The notes below the pieces were generated by a model, which was given only the letters and a program-made list of their open reading frames with translations, did not search any database and had not been told where the DNA came from. This document shows positions 27,178 through 35,785 of a stretch of 64,000 nt of DNA, piece by piece (positions within the stretch are counted from its first letter, which is position 1; the number at the start of each line of letters is the position of its first letter). Made by a program: the position numbers and the translations under genes. Origin of the DNA: Burkholderiaceae bacterium (lineage in GTDB: Bacteria > Pseudomonadota > Gammaproteobacteria > Burkholderiales > Burkholderiaceae_E); contig JAMLIS010000002.1 in assembly GCA_023954015.1 (NCBI GenBank), positions 344,054-408,053 of the forward strand, read 5' to 3'.

Positions 27178-28311
27178 ATGGATTTCGATCTCACCGACGA
27201 CCAGCGCGCCGTCCAAGAGACTTTCGCGCGTTTCTGCGACCGGCGCATCGCGCCGAACGCAGCGGCGATCGACGAGGCGCACGAGTTCCCGCGCGAGCTG
27301 TTCGGCGAGCTCGCCGAGCTCGGCTTCTTCGGCATGCGCTATCCGGAAGAAGCCGGCGGCAGCGGCATGGCGCTGTCCGAGTTCTGCCTGGCGCTCACCG
27401 AGATCGCGCGCGGATCGATGTCGCTGGCCGGGGCCGCTGCGATGCAGTCGCTGATGGGAACGAAGTTCCTGCAGATGCTCGGCAACGCCGACGTCGTCGA
27501 GCGGCTGTTTCGCCCCGCGCTGGCCGGAAAGAAGATCGGCGGCATCTGCATGACCGAGCCCGACGCCGGCTCCGACCTGGGCTCCATCTCGACCACCGCG
27601 CGCCGGGTCGACGGCGGCTACGTAATCGACGGCCAGAAGACGTGGATCACCTCCGCGCCGGTCGCCGACTTCTTCACCGTGTTCGCGCGCGCCGGCGACG
27701 AGAAGAAGCTCACGATCTTCCTCGTCGAGAAGCATTTCGACGGGCTGCACATCGGGCGCCCGATCCACAAGATGGGCGTCTGGGCGCTGCCCACCTCGGA
27801 AGTCTCCTTCGACGGCTGCTTCGTCCCCGACACGCACCGGCTGTCGAAGGAGGAAGGCGACGGCGAGGTGCACCTGAAGAAGACGCTGGCCGAGATCCGC
27901 ATCATCACCGGCGCGATGGCGCTGGGCGTGGCGCGCGCCGCACTCGACGAGGCGGTGCGCTACGCGGGCGAGCGCCGGCAGTTCGGCAAGCCGATCGACC
28001 GCTTCCAGGCGATCCAGATGAAGCTGGCCGAGATGGCCACCGGCCTGGAGGCCGCCACGCACCTGGTGCGCTACGCGGCGTGGCTGGCCGACGCGAAGCG
28101 CCCGCACCACAAGCAGGCGGCGATGGCCAAGCTCTTCGCCACCGAGACCGCCGCGTCGATCTGCGACCAGGCGGCGCGCGTGCTCGCCTCCTACGGCTAC
28201 GCGATGGAGTACCCGGTGCAGCGCTACCTGCGCGACGTGCGCTTCACGCTGATCGGCGGGGGCACCAGCGAGATTCTCAAACTGATCATTGCGAAAGAGG
28301 TGACGTCATGA
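27178..28311 (+). CDS. Acyl-CoA dehydrogenase
   Basis: A 377-residue flavoenzyme of the acyl-CoA dehydrogenase family. The FAD and substrate motifs are 'GICMTEPDAGSDLGSI', 'KTWITSAPVADFF', 'YAGERRQFGKPIDRFQAIQ' and C-terminal 'YAMEYPVQRYLRDVRFTLIGGGTSEI'. The usual catalytic Glu of the C-terminal EGT motif is Gly (G361), so the base must lie elsewhere. It introduces a 2,3 double bond into an acyl-CoA with transfer of electrons to ETF. It is ATGA-coupled to the B12-domain gene, a pairing that suggests its product or substrate also passes through the mutase. Confidence 0.92.
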   Translation: MDFDLTDDQRAVQETFARFCDRRIAPNAAAIDEAHEFPRELFGELAELGFFGMRYPEEAGGSGMALSEFCLALTEIARGSMSLAGAAAMQSLMGTKFLQMLGNADVVERLFRPALAGKKIGGICMTEPDAGSDLGSISTTARRVDGGYVIDGQKTWITSAPVADFFTVFARAGDEKKLTIFLVEKHFDGLHIGRPIHKMGVWALPTSEVSFDGCFVPDTHRLSKEEGDGEVHLKKTLAEIRIITGAMALGVARAALDEAVRYAGERRQFGKPIDRFQAIQMKLAEMATGLEAATHLVRYAAWLADAKRPHHKQAAMAKLFATETAASICDQAARVLASYGYAMEYPVQRYLRDVRFTLIGGGTSEILKLIIAKEVTS

Positions 28312-28742
28312 GTACGACCCCCGTTGCCGCGGGCGCAGCGGCACAGGCGGGCGCGCGCCGCATCCGCGTGCTGCTCGCCAAGCCCGGCCTGGACGGCCAC
28401 GACCAGGGCGCCAAGGTCGTTGCGCGCGCAATGATGGACGCGGGCTTCGAGGTCATCTACACCGGGCTGCGGCAGTCGCCCGAGGCGGTGGCGCGCATGG
28501 CGCTCGACGAGGACGTCGACGTGATCGCGCTCTCGAGCCTCGCCGGCTCGCACCTGCCGTTCTGCCGCAAGCTGAAGACGCTGCTCGAGGCCGACGGCCT
28601 GACCGACAAGCTGTGGGTGATCGGCGGCAATCTTCCTGCGCAGGACCACGACGAACTGCGCGCGCTCGGCTTCGCCGGCATCTTCCCCACCGGCTCGAAA
28701 CTCGACGCGATCTGCGACTACATCCGGGAGAACGTTCGATGA
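28308..28742 (+). CDS. Cobalamin-binding small subunit of an acyl-CoA mutase
   Basis: A 144-residue B12-binding domain: 'KPGLDGHDQGAKVV' with the lower axial ligand H31 (DxHxxG), 'ALSSLAGSH' (SxL) and 'VIGGNLPAQD' (GG). This is the base-off/His-on module of methylmalonyl-CoA-mutase-type enzymes in stand-alone form, as in IcmB and HcmB. It overlaps both neighbours by 4 bp; the next gene is its catalytic partner. Confidence 0.94.
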   Translation: MSTTPVAAGAAAQAGARRIRVLLAKPGLDGHDQGAKVVARAMMDAGFEVIYTGLRQSPEAVARMALDEDVDVIALSSLAGSHLPFCRKLKTLLEADGLTDKLWVIGGNLPAQDHDELRALGFAGIFPTGSKLDAICDYIRENVR

Positions 28743-30352
28743 ACGATCGCGCACCGATTCCCGTGAAGCCGGTGGTCAACGAATCGGGCCTCGAAGTGCA
28801 GCCGCTGTACACGGCGGCCGACGTCGAGGAGAGCGGCGGGCTGGCCATGCTCGGCGAGCCGGGCGAGTATCCGTTCACGCGCGGCATCCACCCGCTGATG
28901 TACCGCAAGCAGCCGTGGACGATGCGCCAGTACGCCGGCTTCGGCAATCCGCACGAGACGAACCAGCGCTTCAAGTACCTGATCGCCAACGGCCAGACCG
29001 GCCTGAACGTCGCCTTCGACCTGCCCACGCAGATCGGGCTCGACTCCGACGATCCGATGGCGGAGGGAGAGGTCGGCCGCGTCGGCATGGCGATCGACAC
29101 GCTGCGCGACGTCGAGATCGCCTTCGACGGCATCGATCTCAGCAGGATCACGGTGTCGCTGACGATCAACGGCGCGGCGGCGATCCTGATCGCGATGTAC
29201 CTGGCGATGGCCGAGAAGCGCGGCTACGACGTCGCGAAGCTGCGCGGCACCTGCCAGAACGACATCCTGAAGGAATTCGTCGGCCGCGGCACGTGGATCT
29301 TCCCGGTGGAGCCGTCGATCCGGCTGGTCGGCGACACGATCGAGTACTGCGCGAAGCACGCACCGAAATACAGTCCGGTGTCGGTGTGCGGCTATCACAT
29401 CCGCGAATCGGGCGCCACGCCCGCGCAGGAGATGGCCTACGCGTTCTGCATCGCGCGCGCCTATGCCGACGACGTGATCCGCCGCGGGCTCGACGTCGAC
29501 GAGTTCGCCGGACGCCTGTCGTACAACTTCAACATCTTCGGCAACCTCTTCGAGCAGATCTGCAAGTTCCGCGCCGGCCGCAGCCTGTGGGCGCAGATCA
29601 TGAAGGAGGAATACAAGGCGCAGAAGCCGGGCTCGATGTGGCTGCGCATGATCGCCGGCGGCGGCGGCGGCGGACTGACCTTCGAGCAGCCGGAGATGAA
29701 CATCGTACGCGGCGCCTACTACGCGCTGATCAGCGCGCTGTCGGGCGCGCAGACGATGGCGCTGTGCTCGTACGACGAGGCGTACACGATTCCCACCGAG
29801 TACTCGGCGCGCATCTCGCTGCGCACGATGCAGATCCTGATCGAGGAGATGGGGCTCACCGAGACGGTGGACCCGCTCGGCGGCTCGTTCTACGTCGAGA
29901 CGATGACGAACCGGATGCGCGAACTGATGAAGGAGATCATCGCCGACGTCGACGCGCAGGGCGGCATCGTCAAGCTGATCGCCGACGGCTCGATCCAGTC
30001 GAAGGTCTCCGAGCAGGCGTACCGGATGCAGCGCGACATCGAGTCGGGCGCGTTCCCGAAAGTGGGCGTGAACTGCTACCGCAACGAAAAGGAGGAAGAT
30101 CATCCGGTCGAGTTCCATCCGTACAAGGACGACGACGCGCGGCTGCAGATCGACTCGCTGAACCGCGTGCGCGCCGAGCGCGACGAAGCGCAGGTCGCGC
30201 GCACGCTGGCGCGGGTGCGCGCCGACGCACAGGCGGGCACGAACCTGATGCCGGCAATCGTCGAGGCCGTGAAGGCCTACGCGAGTGTCGGAGAGATCAC
30301 CCGCGAAATGGTCCAGGTGTTCGGGCGCTACCGCGAGCCGATAAGGTTCTGA
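28739..30352 (+). CDS. B12-dependent acyl-CoA mutase, large catalytic subunit (methylmalonyl-CoA mutase type)
   Basis: A 537-residue TIM-barrel subunit lacking its own B12 domain. It performs a carbon-skeleton rearrangement of an acyl-CoA using adenosylcobalamin radicals. Active-site residues align by exact spacing with methylmalonyl-CoA mutase: Y65 ('RQYAGF', Tyr89), R183 ('GRGTWIFP', Arg207) and H220 ('GYHIRESG', His244). Isobutyryl-CoA and 2-hydroxyisobutyryl-CoA mutases have Phe or Ile and Gln at the first two, so this enzyme should take an acyl-CoA with a free carboxylate. The split two-gene form is more usual for Icm/Hcm. A MeaB-type chaperone gene lies at 61839-63023. Confidence 0.94.
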   Translation: MNDRAPIPVKPVVNESGLEVQPLYTAADVEESGGLAMLGEPGEYPFTRGIHPLMYRKQPWTMRQYAGFGNPHETNQRFKYLIANGQTGLNVAFDLPTQIGLDSDDPMAEGEVGRVGMAIDTLRDVEIAFDGIDLSRITVSLTINGAAAILIAMYLAMAEKRGYDVAKLRGTCQNDILKEFVGRGTWIFPVEPSIRLVGDTIEYCAKHAPKYSPVSVCGYHIRESGATPAQEMAYAFCIARAYADDVIRRGLDVDEFAGRLSYNFNIFGNLFEQICKFRAGRSLWAQIMKEEYKAQKPGSMWLRMIAGGGGGGLTFEQPEMNIVRGAYYALISALSGAQTMALCSYDEAYTIPTEYSARISLRTMQILIEEMGLTETVDPLGGSFYVETMTNRMRELMKEIIADVDAQGGIVKLIADGSIQSKVSEQAYRMQRDIESGAFPKVGVNCYRNEKEEDHPVEFHPYKDDDARLQIDSLNRVRAERDEAQVARTLARVRADAQAGTNLMPAIVEAVKAYASVGEITREMVQVFGRYREPIRF

Positions 30353-30357
30353 CAGAC

Positions 30358-31230
30358 ATGGACATGCAACGAATCACCAGCTACCTGGCGCCTCGCCGCA
30401 TCGACGAGGCGTTGCAGGCGATGGCCGAAGGCGATGCCACGCTGTTCTGCGGCGGCACCGACCTTGCGCCGCAGACCGAATCCGGCGTGCGCCGATACGG
30501 GGCGACGCTGCTGAACGTGCGCCGCATCGAGGGGCTGGGCGGCATCGACACCGACGGCGGCGAGATCCGCATCGGCGCCACGACCAGCGTCGGCGAGATC
30601 CGGCGCAACGCCGCGCTCGGGCGGATCGCTCCGGTGCTCGTCGAGGCGGCCGAGCATTTCGCCAGCGAGCAGATCCGCAACGCCGCATCGGTGGGCGGCA
30701 ACCTGTGCAACGCGTCGCCGGCCGGCGACATGATCCCGCCGCTGCTGGTGCTGGGCGCTTCGGTCGAACTCGCCTGCTGGCGCGACGGCGCCGCGCAGAC
30801 GCGGCGCGTGCCGCTCGAGAGCTTCTTCGTCGGCCCGGGCAAGACCGTGAAACGGCCCGAAGAGCTGCTGACCGCCGTCGTGTTCGAGCGGCCCGCGGCC
30901 GACTTCCGCGCCCGCTTCCGCAAGTCCGGTCCGCGTCCCGCGCTCGAGATCTCCAACGTGTCGATGGCGCTCGGCGCCCGGCTCGCAGACGACCGGCTCG
31001 CCGACGTGCGCGTGGCCATGGGGTCGGTGGCGCCCACGCCGCTGCGCGCCCGCCACGTGGAGGCCGCGATCGAAGGCAAGCCGCTCCATGCGTCGACCGT
31101 CGCCGCCGCGGTGGCCGCCAGCGCGCACGACGCCCGGCCGATCGATGACGTGCGCGCCAGCGCGTGGTATCGCGGCCATCTCGTTCGAGTGTTCGTCGAA
31201 GAGGTACTCCATGACCTGCGTCGAGACTGA
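30358..31230 (+). CDS. Molybdenum hydroxylase FAD subunit (CoxM type)
   Basis: A 290-residue FAD subunit of a xanthine-dehydrogenase-family enzyme, passing electrons from the Fe-S subunit to an acceptor. FAD contacts are 'LFCGGTDLAP' near the N-terminus and 'IRNAASVGGNLCNASPAGD' in the middle. The CO_deh_flav C-terminal domain follows ('ALEISNVSMALGARL'). The order M-S-L matches CO dehydrogenase and 4-hydroxybenzoyl-CoA reductase-like clusters. ATG 30358 lies 5 bp after the mutase stop; the 3' end overlaps the Fe-S gene by 20 bp. Confidence 0.92.
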   Translation: MDMQRITSYLAPRRIDEALQAMAEGDATLFCGGTDLAPQTESGVRRYGATLLNVRRIEGLGGIDTDGGEIRIGATTSVGEIRRNAALGRIAPVLVEAAEHFASEQIRNAASVGGNLCNASPAGDMIPPLLVLGASVELACWRDGAAQTRRVPLESFFVGPGKTVKRPEELLTAVVFERPAADFRARFRKSGPRPALEISNVSMALGARLADDRLADVRVAMGSVAPTPLRARHVEAAIEGKPLHASTVAAAVAASAHDARPIDDVRASAWYRGHLVRVFVEEVLHDLRRD

Positions 31231-31720
31231 AGTCCGCTTCCGGCTCAACGGCCGCGAAGTCTCCGTGAAGATTCCGGCGACCATGAAGACGCTGGCGATG
31301 CTGCGCGACGTGCTCGACCTGACCGGCACCAAATACGCGTGCGGCGAAGGCGAGTGCGGCGCCTGCACGATCCAGGTCGACGGCCAGACCGTCAACAGCT
31401 GCCTGATGTACGCCGCCGATTGCGACGGACGCGAGGTTTTGACGATCGAAGGACTGCGCACGCCCGAAGGGCTGCATCCGGTCCAGCAGGCCTTCGTCGA
31501 CCACGGCGCCGTGCAATGCGGCTTCTGCATGCCGGGCATGATCATGCAGGCCAACTACCTGATCGAAAACGACCCGAACCTGACGCGCGAACAGGCACAG
31601 CGCGGCCTCGAGGGCAACCTGTGCCGCTGCACCGGCTACACCAAGGTGCTCGACGCGGTGCAGGCGGTGGCCGCTGTCGAGGCTCGCCGTAGCGGCCCGG
31701 ACAGCCCCGCCGACCGTTGA
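31211..31720 (+). CDS. Molybdenum hydroxylase [2Fe-2S] subunit (CoxS type)
   Basis: A 169-residue double [2Fe-2S] protein. The plant-type cluster uses C44, C49, C52 and C64 ('CGEGECGACTIQVDG'), and the second cluster C103, C106, C138 and C140 ('QCGFCMPGM', 'NLCRCTGY'). It links the Mo site to FAD. All eight cysteines are present. The ATG lies within the CoxM 3' end. Confidence 0.95.
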   Translation: MTCVETEVRFRLNGREVSVKIPATMKTLAMLRDVLDLTGTKYACGEGECGACTIQVDGQTVNSCLMYAADCDGREVLTIEGLRTPEGLHPVQQAFVDHGAVQCGFCMPGMIMQANYLIENDPNLTREQAQRGLEGNLCRCTGYTKVLDAVQAVAAVEARRSGPDSPADR

Positions 31721-31767
31721 GCGCGCGAATTCCCGCTCGTTGAATTGCATTTTCGCGGAGAACAGCC

Positions 31768-34128
31768 ATGAACAAGTCAGCTGCCGCTGCGGCCACAGCG
31801 AAGAAGACCCTGATCGGTGGGCGCGTCAGGAAGCCCGACGCCCCCGACAAGGCCACCGGAAAGACCCGCTACATCAACGACATGGTGTTGCCGCAGATGC
31901 TGATCGGCAAGGTGCTGTTCGCCGGCCGACCGCACGCCAGGATCGTTCGCATCGACACGGCCGCGGCACGCAAGCTGCCCGGCGTGCACGCGGTGCTCAC
32001 CGGCGCGGATGCCGCGGGCCTGAAATTCGGCTTCGTGCGCGACAACGTCGCGCTCAAGGACAAGGTGCGCTGCGAACACGACGAAATCGCCGCCGTCGCC
32101 GCCGAGACCGAGGAGATCGCCAGCCGCGCGCTCGAACTCATCGAGGTGGAGTACGAGGACCTGCCCGGCGTGTTCACGCCCGAGGACGGGGCGAAGGACG
32201 GGGCGCCGCTGGTCCACGAGAACTTCCCCGGCAACAAGAGCCTGCATTTCGAATTCCAGCACGGCGACCTGGCTGCAGCCGAAGCGCAGTCCGACTTCGT
32301 CGTCGACAACGTCTTTCGCCCGCATCACGTGACGCACTGCTGCATGGGCACGTCCTGCGCGATCGCCGACTTCGACCACAACGGCAAGCTGACGATCTGG
32401 ACGCAGACGCAGTATCCGTACAACTACAAGATGGATCTCGCACCGGCGCTGGGCATCGGCCCGGGCGACATCCGCGTGATCCAGCCGCCGGTGGGCGGCG
32501 CCTTCGGCTCGAAGCTCGACGTCTATCCGTACGAGCCGATCGCCGCGCTGCTGGCGAAGAAGACCGGCCGGCCGGTGAAGGTCCTGTACTCGCGCGAGGA
32601 AGAGTTTCGCGCCTCGCCCACGCGGCAAGCGGCGATCATCCACATGCGCACCGGCTGCACGCGCGACGGCACGCTCACCTTCCGCACGGCCGACGCGCTG
32701 CTGGACAACGGCGCCTATACGTCGTGGGGGCCGACCATTCCGGTCATCATGATGCGCACGACCTCCGGCCACTACCGGGTGCCGGTCGTCGACTTCAAGG
32801 CGCAGGCGATCTACACGAACAATCCCTACGCCGGGTCGTTCCGCGGCTACGGCAACGTGCAGACCACCTGGGCCACCGCCCAGCAGATGGACATGCTCGC
32901 CGACCTGGTGAACATCGATCCGCTCGAGTTCCATCTGAAGAACGCGCAGCGCTCGGGCGAGATAACCCCGCAGAATTCGTTCCTGCGCGAGAGCGCCTTC
33001 GCGCAGTGCCTGCAGACCGCCGCGCAAGCCAGCGACTACAGCCGCAAGCGCCGGGAATACGCGGCGCAGCGCGAACAGCCGGGCCGCTACAAGAAGGGCA
33101 TCGGACTCGCGTCGTCGATCCACAATGCCGGCGGCGCCAAGATCCACAAGTCCGACGGAATCGGCACCATCCTGAAGGTCGACGACTACGCGCGCGTGAC
33201 GGTCATCAGCGGCGCATCGGAGATCGGCCAGGGAATCGACGCGGTCATCACGCTGATCGTCGCCGAGGAACTCGGCGTGCCGCTCGAGCACGTGACGATC
33301 GTCAACAACGACTCCGACATCGCCCCGTGGGACGTCGGCGTGCACGCATCGCGCACCACCTTCATCGCCGGCAACGGCACGCGCCGCGCCGCACGCAAGG
33401 CGAAGGCGCAGATTCTCGCCGCGGCAGCGCGGATGCTCGACGAACCGGCCGAGGGGCTCGAGTTGCGCGACGGATCGGTCGTACGCGAGGCCGACGGCGC
33501 GCCGCTCATCAAGCTCGACCGGTTGCTGCGCCAGATGCACTTCCAGGCCGAGCCCGAACTGGTCATGGTCACCGACTACTACGAGCCGAAGAGCGAGCCC
33601 GAGGGGTCGAAACACGTCTCGGACCACTCGGCCGCGTATGCGCACGCGGTGCACGTCGCCGAGATCACCGTCGACACGCTCACCGGCGAGATCAAGGTCG
33701 ACAAGGTCACGGTGGCGCAGGACGTCGGCCGCGTCATCAACCGCATGGGCCTCGAAGGCCAGGTCGAAGGCGGCATCGCGATCGGCCTGGGTTACGCGCT
33801 GAGCGAGGACATGCGCATCGAACGCGGTCGTCTGCGCAACGCGTGTTTTCGCGACTACAAGCTGATCACGGCGCCGGAGATGCCGCCGATCGAGATGCAC
33901 CTGATCGAGAGCGACTGCGCCGAAGGACCGTACGGCGCCAAGGGCATCTCGGAATTGCCGACGATCGTCATCGCGCCGGCGCTCGCCAACGCGTTGTACA
34001 ACGCCACCGGCGTGCGTATCTTCGATCCGCCGATGTCGCCGGAAAAAGTCGCGCGCGCCATCCACGATCGTCGCCTGCAGGCGCAGGCCGCCGAGGCGCA
34101 GACAAATCCCGAGGGCGTGACCGCTTGA
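31768..34128 (+). CDS. Molybdenum hydroxylase Mo-cofactor-binding large subunit
   Basis: A 786-residue catalytic subunit binding molybdopterin cytosine dinucleotide. The N-terminal ald_xan_dh domain starts 'PDAPDKATGKTRYINDM'; 'PPVGGAFGSK' (243-247 core) and 'RGYGNVQTTWA' contact the cofactor; the base Glu is in 'GAKGISELP' (about E729). It lacks the AYRCSFR loop of form I CO dehydrogenase, so it is not a CO oxidiser. Relatives hydroxylate N-heterocycles, aldehydes or aromatic CoA esters, or reduce 4-hydroxybenzoyl-CoA. The substrate here is unknown. It is preceded by a 47-bp gap and followed at 3 bp by a MoaD-like gene. Confidence 0.93.
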   Translation: MNKSAAAAATAKKTLIGGRVRKPDAPDKATGKTRYINDMVLPQMLIGKVLFAGRPHARIVRIDTAAARKLPGVHAVLTGADAAGLKFGFVRDNVALKDKVRCEHDEIAAVAAETEEIASRALELIEVEYEDLPGVFTPEDGAKDGAPLVHENFPGNKSLHFEFQHGDLAAAEAQSDFVVDNVFRPHHVTHCCMGTSCAIADFDHNGKLTIWTQTQYPYNYKMDLAPALGIGPGDIRVIQPPVGGAFGSKLDVYPYEPIAALLAKKTGRPVKVLYSREEEFRASPTRQAAIIHMRTGCTRDGTLTFRTADALLDNGAYTSWGPTIPVIMMRTTSGHYRVPVVDFKAQAIYTNNPYAGSFRGYGNVQTTWATAQQMDMLADLVNIDPLEFHLKNAQRSGEITPQNSFLRESAFAQCLQTAAQASDYSRKRREYAAQREQPGRYKKGIGLASSIHNAGGAKIHKSDGIGTILKVDDYARVTVISGASEIGQGIDAVITLIVAEELGVPLEHVTIVNNDSDIAPWDVGVHASRTTFIAGNGTRRAARKAKAQILAAAARMLDEPAEGLELRDGSVVREADGAPLIKLDRLLRQMHFQAEPELVMVTDYYEPKSEPEGSKHVSDHSAAYAHAVHVAEITVDTLTGEIKVDKVTVAQDVGRVINRMGLEGQVEGGIAIGLGYALSEDMRIERGRLRNACFRDYKLITAPEMPPIEMHLIESDCAEGPYGAKGISELPTIVIAPALANALYNATGVRIFDPPMSPEKVARAIHDRRLQAQAAEAQTNPEGVTA

Positions 34129-34131
34129 GCA

Positions 34132-34383
34132 ATGAAGCTGAAGTACTTCGCATGGCTGCGCGACAGCCTGGGGTGCGACTCGGAGACGATCGTCCTGCCG
34201 AAGGAGATCCGCAACGTCGGCATGCTGCTCGACTGGCTGCCCACGCAGGACGAACGCTTCCGCAAGGCCTTCGAGTACATCGACGTCGTGCTGGTGTCGG
34301 TGAACTCGCACTACGCCGAGCGCGAATACCCGGTTCACGACGAAGACGAAGTCTTGCTGACGCCGCCGATCGCCGGCGGCTGA
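34132..34383 (+). CDS. moaD: MoaD/ThiS-family sulfur carrier protein
   Basis: An 83-residue ubiquitin-fold protein starting 'MKLKYFAWLRDSLGCDSE' and ending 'VLLTPPIAGG'. The free C-terminal Gly-Gly is the thiocarboxylation site that donates sulfur to molybdopterin synthase. No MoaE large subunit is adjacent, so it must work with a synthase encoded elsewhere, or it is a dedicated carrier for this hydroxylase. It lies 3 bp after the large-subunit gene. Confidence 0.9.
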   Translation: MKLKYFAWLRDSLGCDSETIVLPKEIRNVGMLLDWLPTQDERFRKAFEYIDVVLVSVNSHYAEREYPVHDEDEVLLTPPIAGG

Positions 34384-34461
34384 CGCGCAACCCGACCGCG
34401 AGAACAGATCCGTGAAACCCTGCCCCGGCCGCCGTCGGCGCACCGGCATGAGCGAATTCGC

Positions 34462-35649
34462 ATGAAGCCGCGCACCGTGCTTTCGATGGAACAGGCGCTG
34501 TCGCTGCCGCACGCGACGCTGCGCTTCGCGCAACTCGGCTGGCGCGTGATCCGCATCGAGGCGGTCGGCGGCGGCGGGCTGCCGGGCGACCCGAACCGCT
34601 ACATCGGCTCGCGCGTGGCCGACGACGACCGGCGCAGCTATTTCATCGCACCGAACGTCGGCAAGGAAGCGATCGCGCTGAACCTGAAGGACGCGCGTGC
34701 GCACGAGATCCTGCGCCGCTTGCTGCACGAGCTGGACGTCGACGTCTTCTGCTGCAACACGGTTCCGTCGCGCTACGCGTCGCTCGGCATCGACCCTGCC
34801 ACGCTGCGCGCGTCGAAGCCCGACCTGATCTGGGCCGGCATCTCGGCAATGGGCCCACGCTTTCCCGAGGCGCCCGGCTACGATCCGGTGCTGCAGGCGA
34901 TGGCCGGCTACATGGAAGTCACCGGCGACCCGAACGGGCCGCCGATGCTCAGCGGCATTCCGGTCATCGACCTGAAGGCGGGCGACGAGGTCTACGCGAA
35001 CGTCATGCGTGCGCTGCTCGAGCGCCACGAAACCGGGCACGGCAGCGAGATCCACGTCTCGATGCTGCAGGCGGCGGCCTCGTGGCTCACCACCGTGCTG
35101 CCGCTGCTCGACTTCGACTGCGCGCCGAACGAGATCACGCGCGCGGGCAACGAGCACCGCAAGTTCATCCCCACCAACGTCTACCCGGCGCGCGACGGCT
35201 TCGTCTACCTGGCGATCGGCAGCGACGTGCAATGGCGCCGGCTCACGGCGATGCCGAAGTTCGCGCAGGTGGCCAACGACGTGCGTGCGACGAACGAAGG
35301 GCGCCATCGCGAGCGCGAAGCGATCCATCGCGAGATGGCCTCGGTCACCTCGCAATACCCGGTCGACGAGATCCTCGCAGACCTGTACGACGCGAAGATC
35401 CCGGCCACGAGAATCCTCGACATCCGGCAGGTGCGCGAGCTGCCGGCGCTGCGCGACCGGCTCACGCGCACGACGATGCCCGACGGCCGCACGATCCGCA
35501 TGCAGCCGATGGCAGTGGACGTCGAAAGGGCGCGCACCGAGTTGCCGTTTCCGCCGAAATACGGCGCCGACACGCGGCGCGTGCTCGCGCAGGCGGGCTA
35601 CGACGCGGGACAGATCGAACGCTTCATCGCCGAGGGCGTGGCTGCATAG
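34462..35649 (+). CDS. Class III (CaiB/BaiF family) CoA-transferase
   Basis: A 395-residue family III CoA-transferase, moving CoA between an acyl-CoA donor and a carboxylate acceptor without ATP. Family blocks: '[19 protein letters not shown]', '[13 protein letters not shown]', '[21 protein letters not shown]' and 'VIDLKAG', where the Asp aligns with the catalytic aspartate. It is 78 bp after moaD and is the last gene before the operator-bearing gap at 35.7 kb. Confidence 0.9.
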   Translation: MKPRTVLSMEQALSLPHATLRFAQLGWRVIRIEAVGGGGLPGDPNRYIGSRVADDDRRSYFIAPNVGKEAIALNLKDARAHEILRRLLHELDVDVFCCNTVPSRYASLGIDPATLRASKPDLIWAGISAMGPRFPEAPGYDPVLQAMAGYMEVTGDPNGPPMLSGIPVIDLKAGDEVYANVMRALLERHETGHGSEIHVSMLQAAASWLTTVLPLLDFDCAPNEITRAGNEHRKFIPTNVYPARDGFVYLAIGSDVQWRRLTAMPKFAQVANDVRATNEGRHREREAIHREMASVTSQYPVDEILADLYDAKIPATRILDIRQVRELPALRDRLTRTTMPDGRTIRMQPMAVDVERARTELPFPPKYGADTRRVLAQAGYDAGQIERFIAEGVAA

Positions 35650-35665
35650 ACGGGACCTCCCGCAT

Positions 35666-35686
35666 CGGCGCCGGGACGCAGCGCCG
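35666..35686 (+). terminator. Weak stem-loop after the CoA-transferase gene
   Basis: CGGCGC (35666-35671) and GCGCCG (35681-35686) pair around a 9-base loop, 17 bp after the stop. There is no T-tract, but it is followed by a short AAAA and then the operator. It could mark the end of the first operon. Confidence 0.25.
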
Positions 35687-35699
35687 GGCTGAAAACATG

Positions 35700-35727
35700 T
35701 GGTACCAAACATTCACGTCTAGTACCA
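35700..35727. promoter_or_regulatory. Twin-palindrome operator TGGTACCA-N12-TAGTACCA
   Basis: Two 8-bp elements begin exactly 20 bp apart (35700 and 35720). The first is a perfect palindrome, the second differs at one base. The same arrangement, with the same 12-base spacer length, occurs at 53444-53471 beside the TetR gene. The site is 59 bp before the start of the octopine-dehydrogenase-like gene, so it probably lets the TetR protein control this second transcript. Confidence 0.65.
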
Positions 35728-35785
35728 TCCGGCGAAACGAGTTCATCGTGCGCATCGCACGATGGCATCGCGGAGGCTCGTACTG

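Noticed and set aside
28739..30352. Annotation as 2-hydroxyisobutyryl-CoA or isobutyryl-CoA mutase from the split-subunit form
   Set aside because: The diagnostic Ile/Gln or Phe/Gln pair is absent; Tyr65 and Arg183 match the methylmalonyl type.
31768..34128. Aerobic CO dehydrogenase large subunit (CoxL)
   Set aside because: The AYRCSFR loop that carries the Cu-ligating Cys is missing; the equivalent region reads GSFRGYG.
31777..35712. Very long antisense open frame (over 1300 codons) opposite the Mo hydroxylase genes, and similar antisense frames elsewhere
   Set aside because: High GC leaves few stop codons on the opposite strand. The translations are Arg/His/Asp-rich with no family motifs, while the sense frames encode well-recognised proteins.
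35762..35785. Upstream ATG start for the octopine-dehydrogenase-like protein
   Set aside because: The Rossmann motif normally starts within a few residues of the N-terminus, and GGAGG is better placed for ATG 35786.
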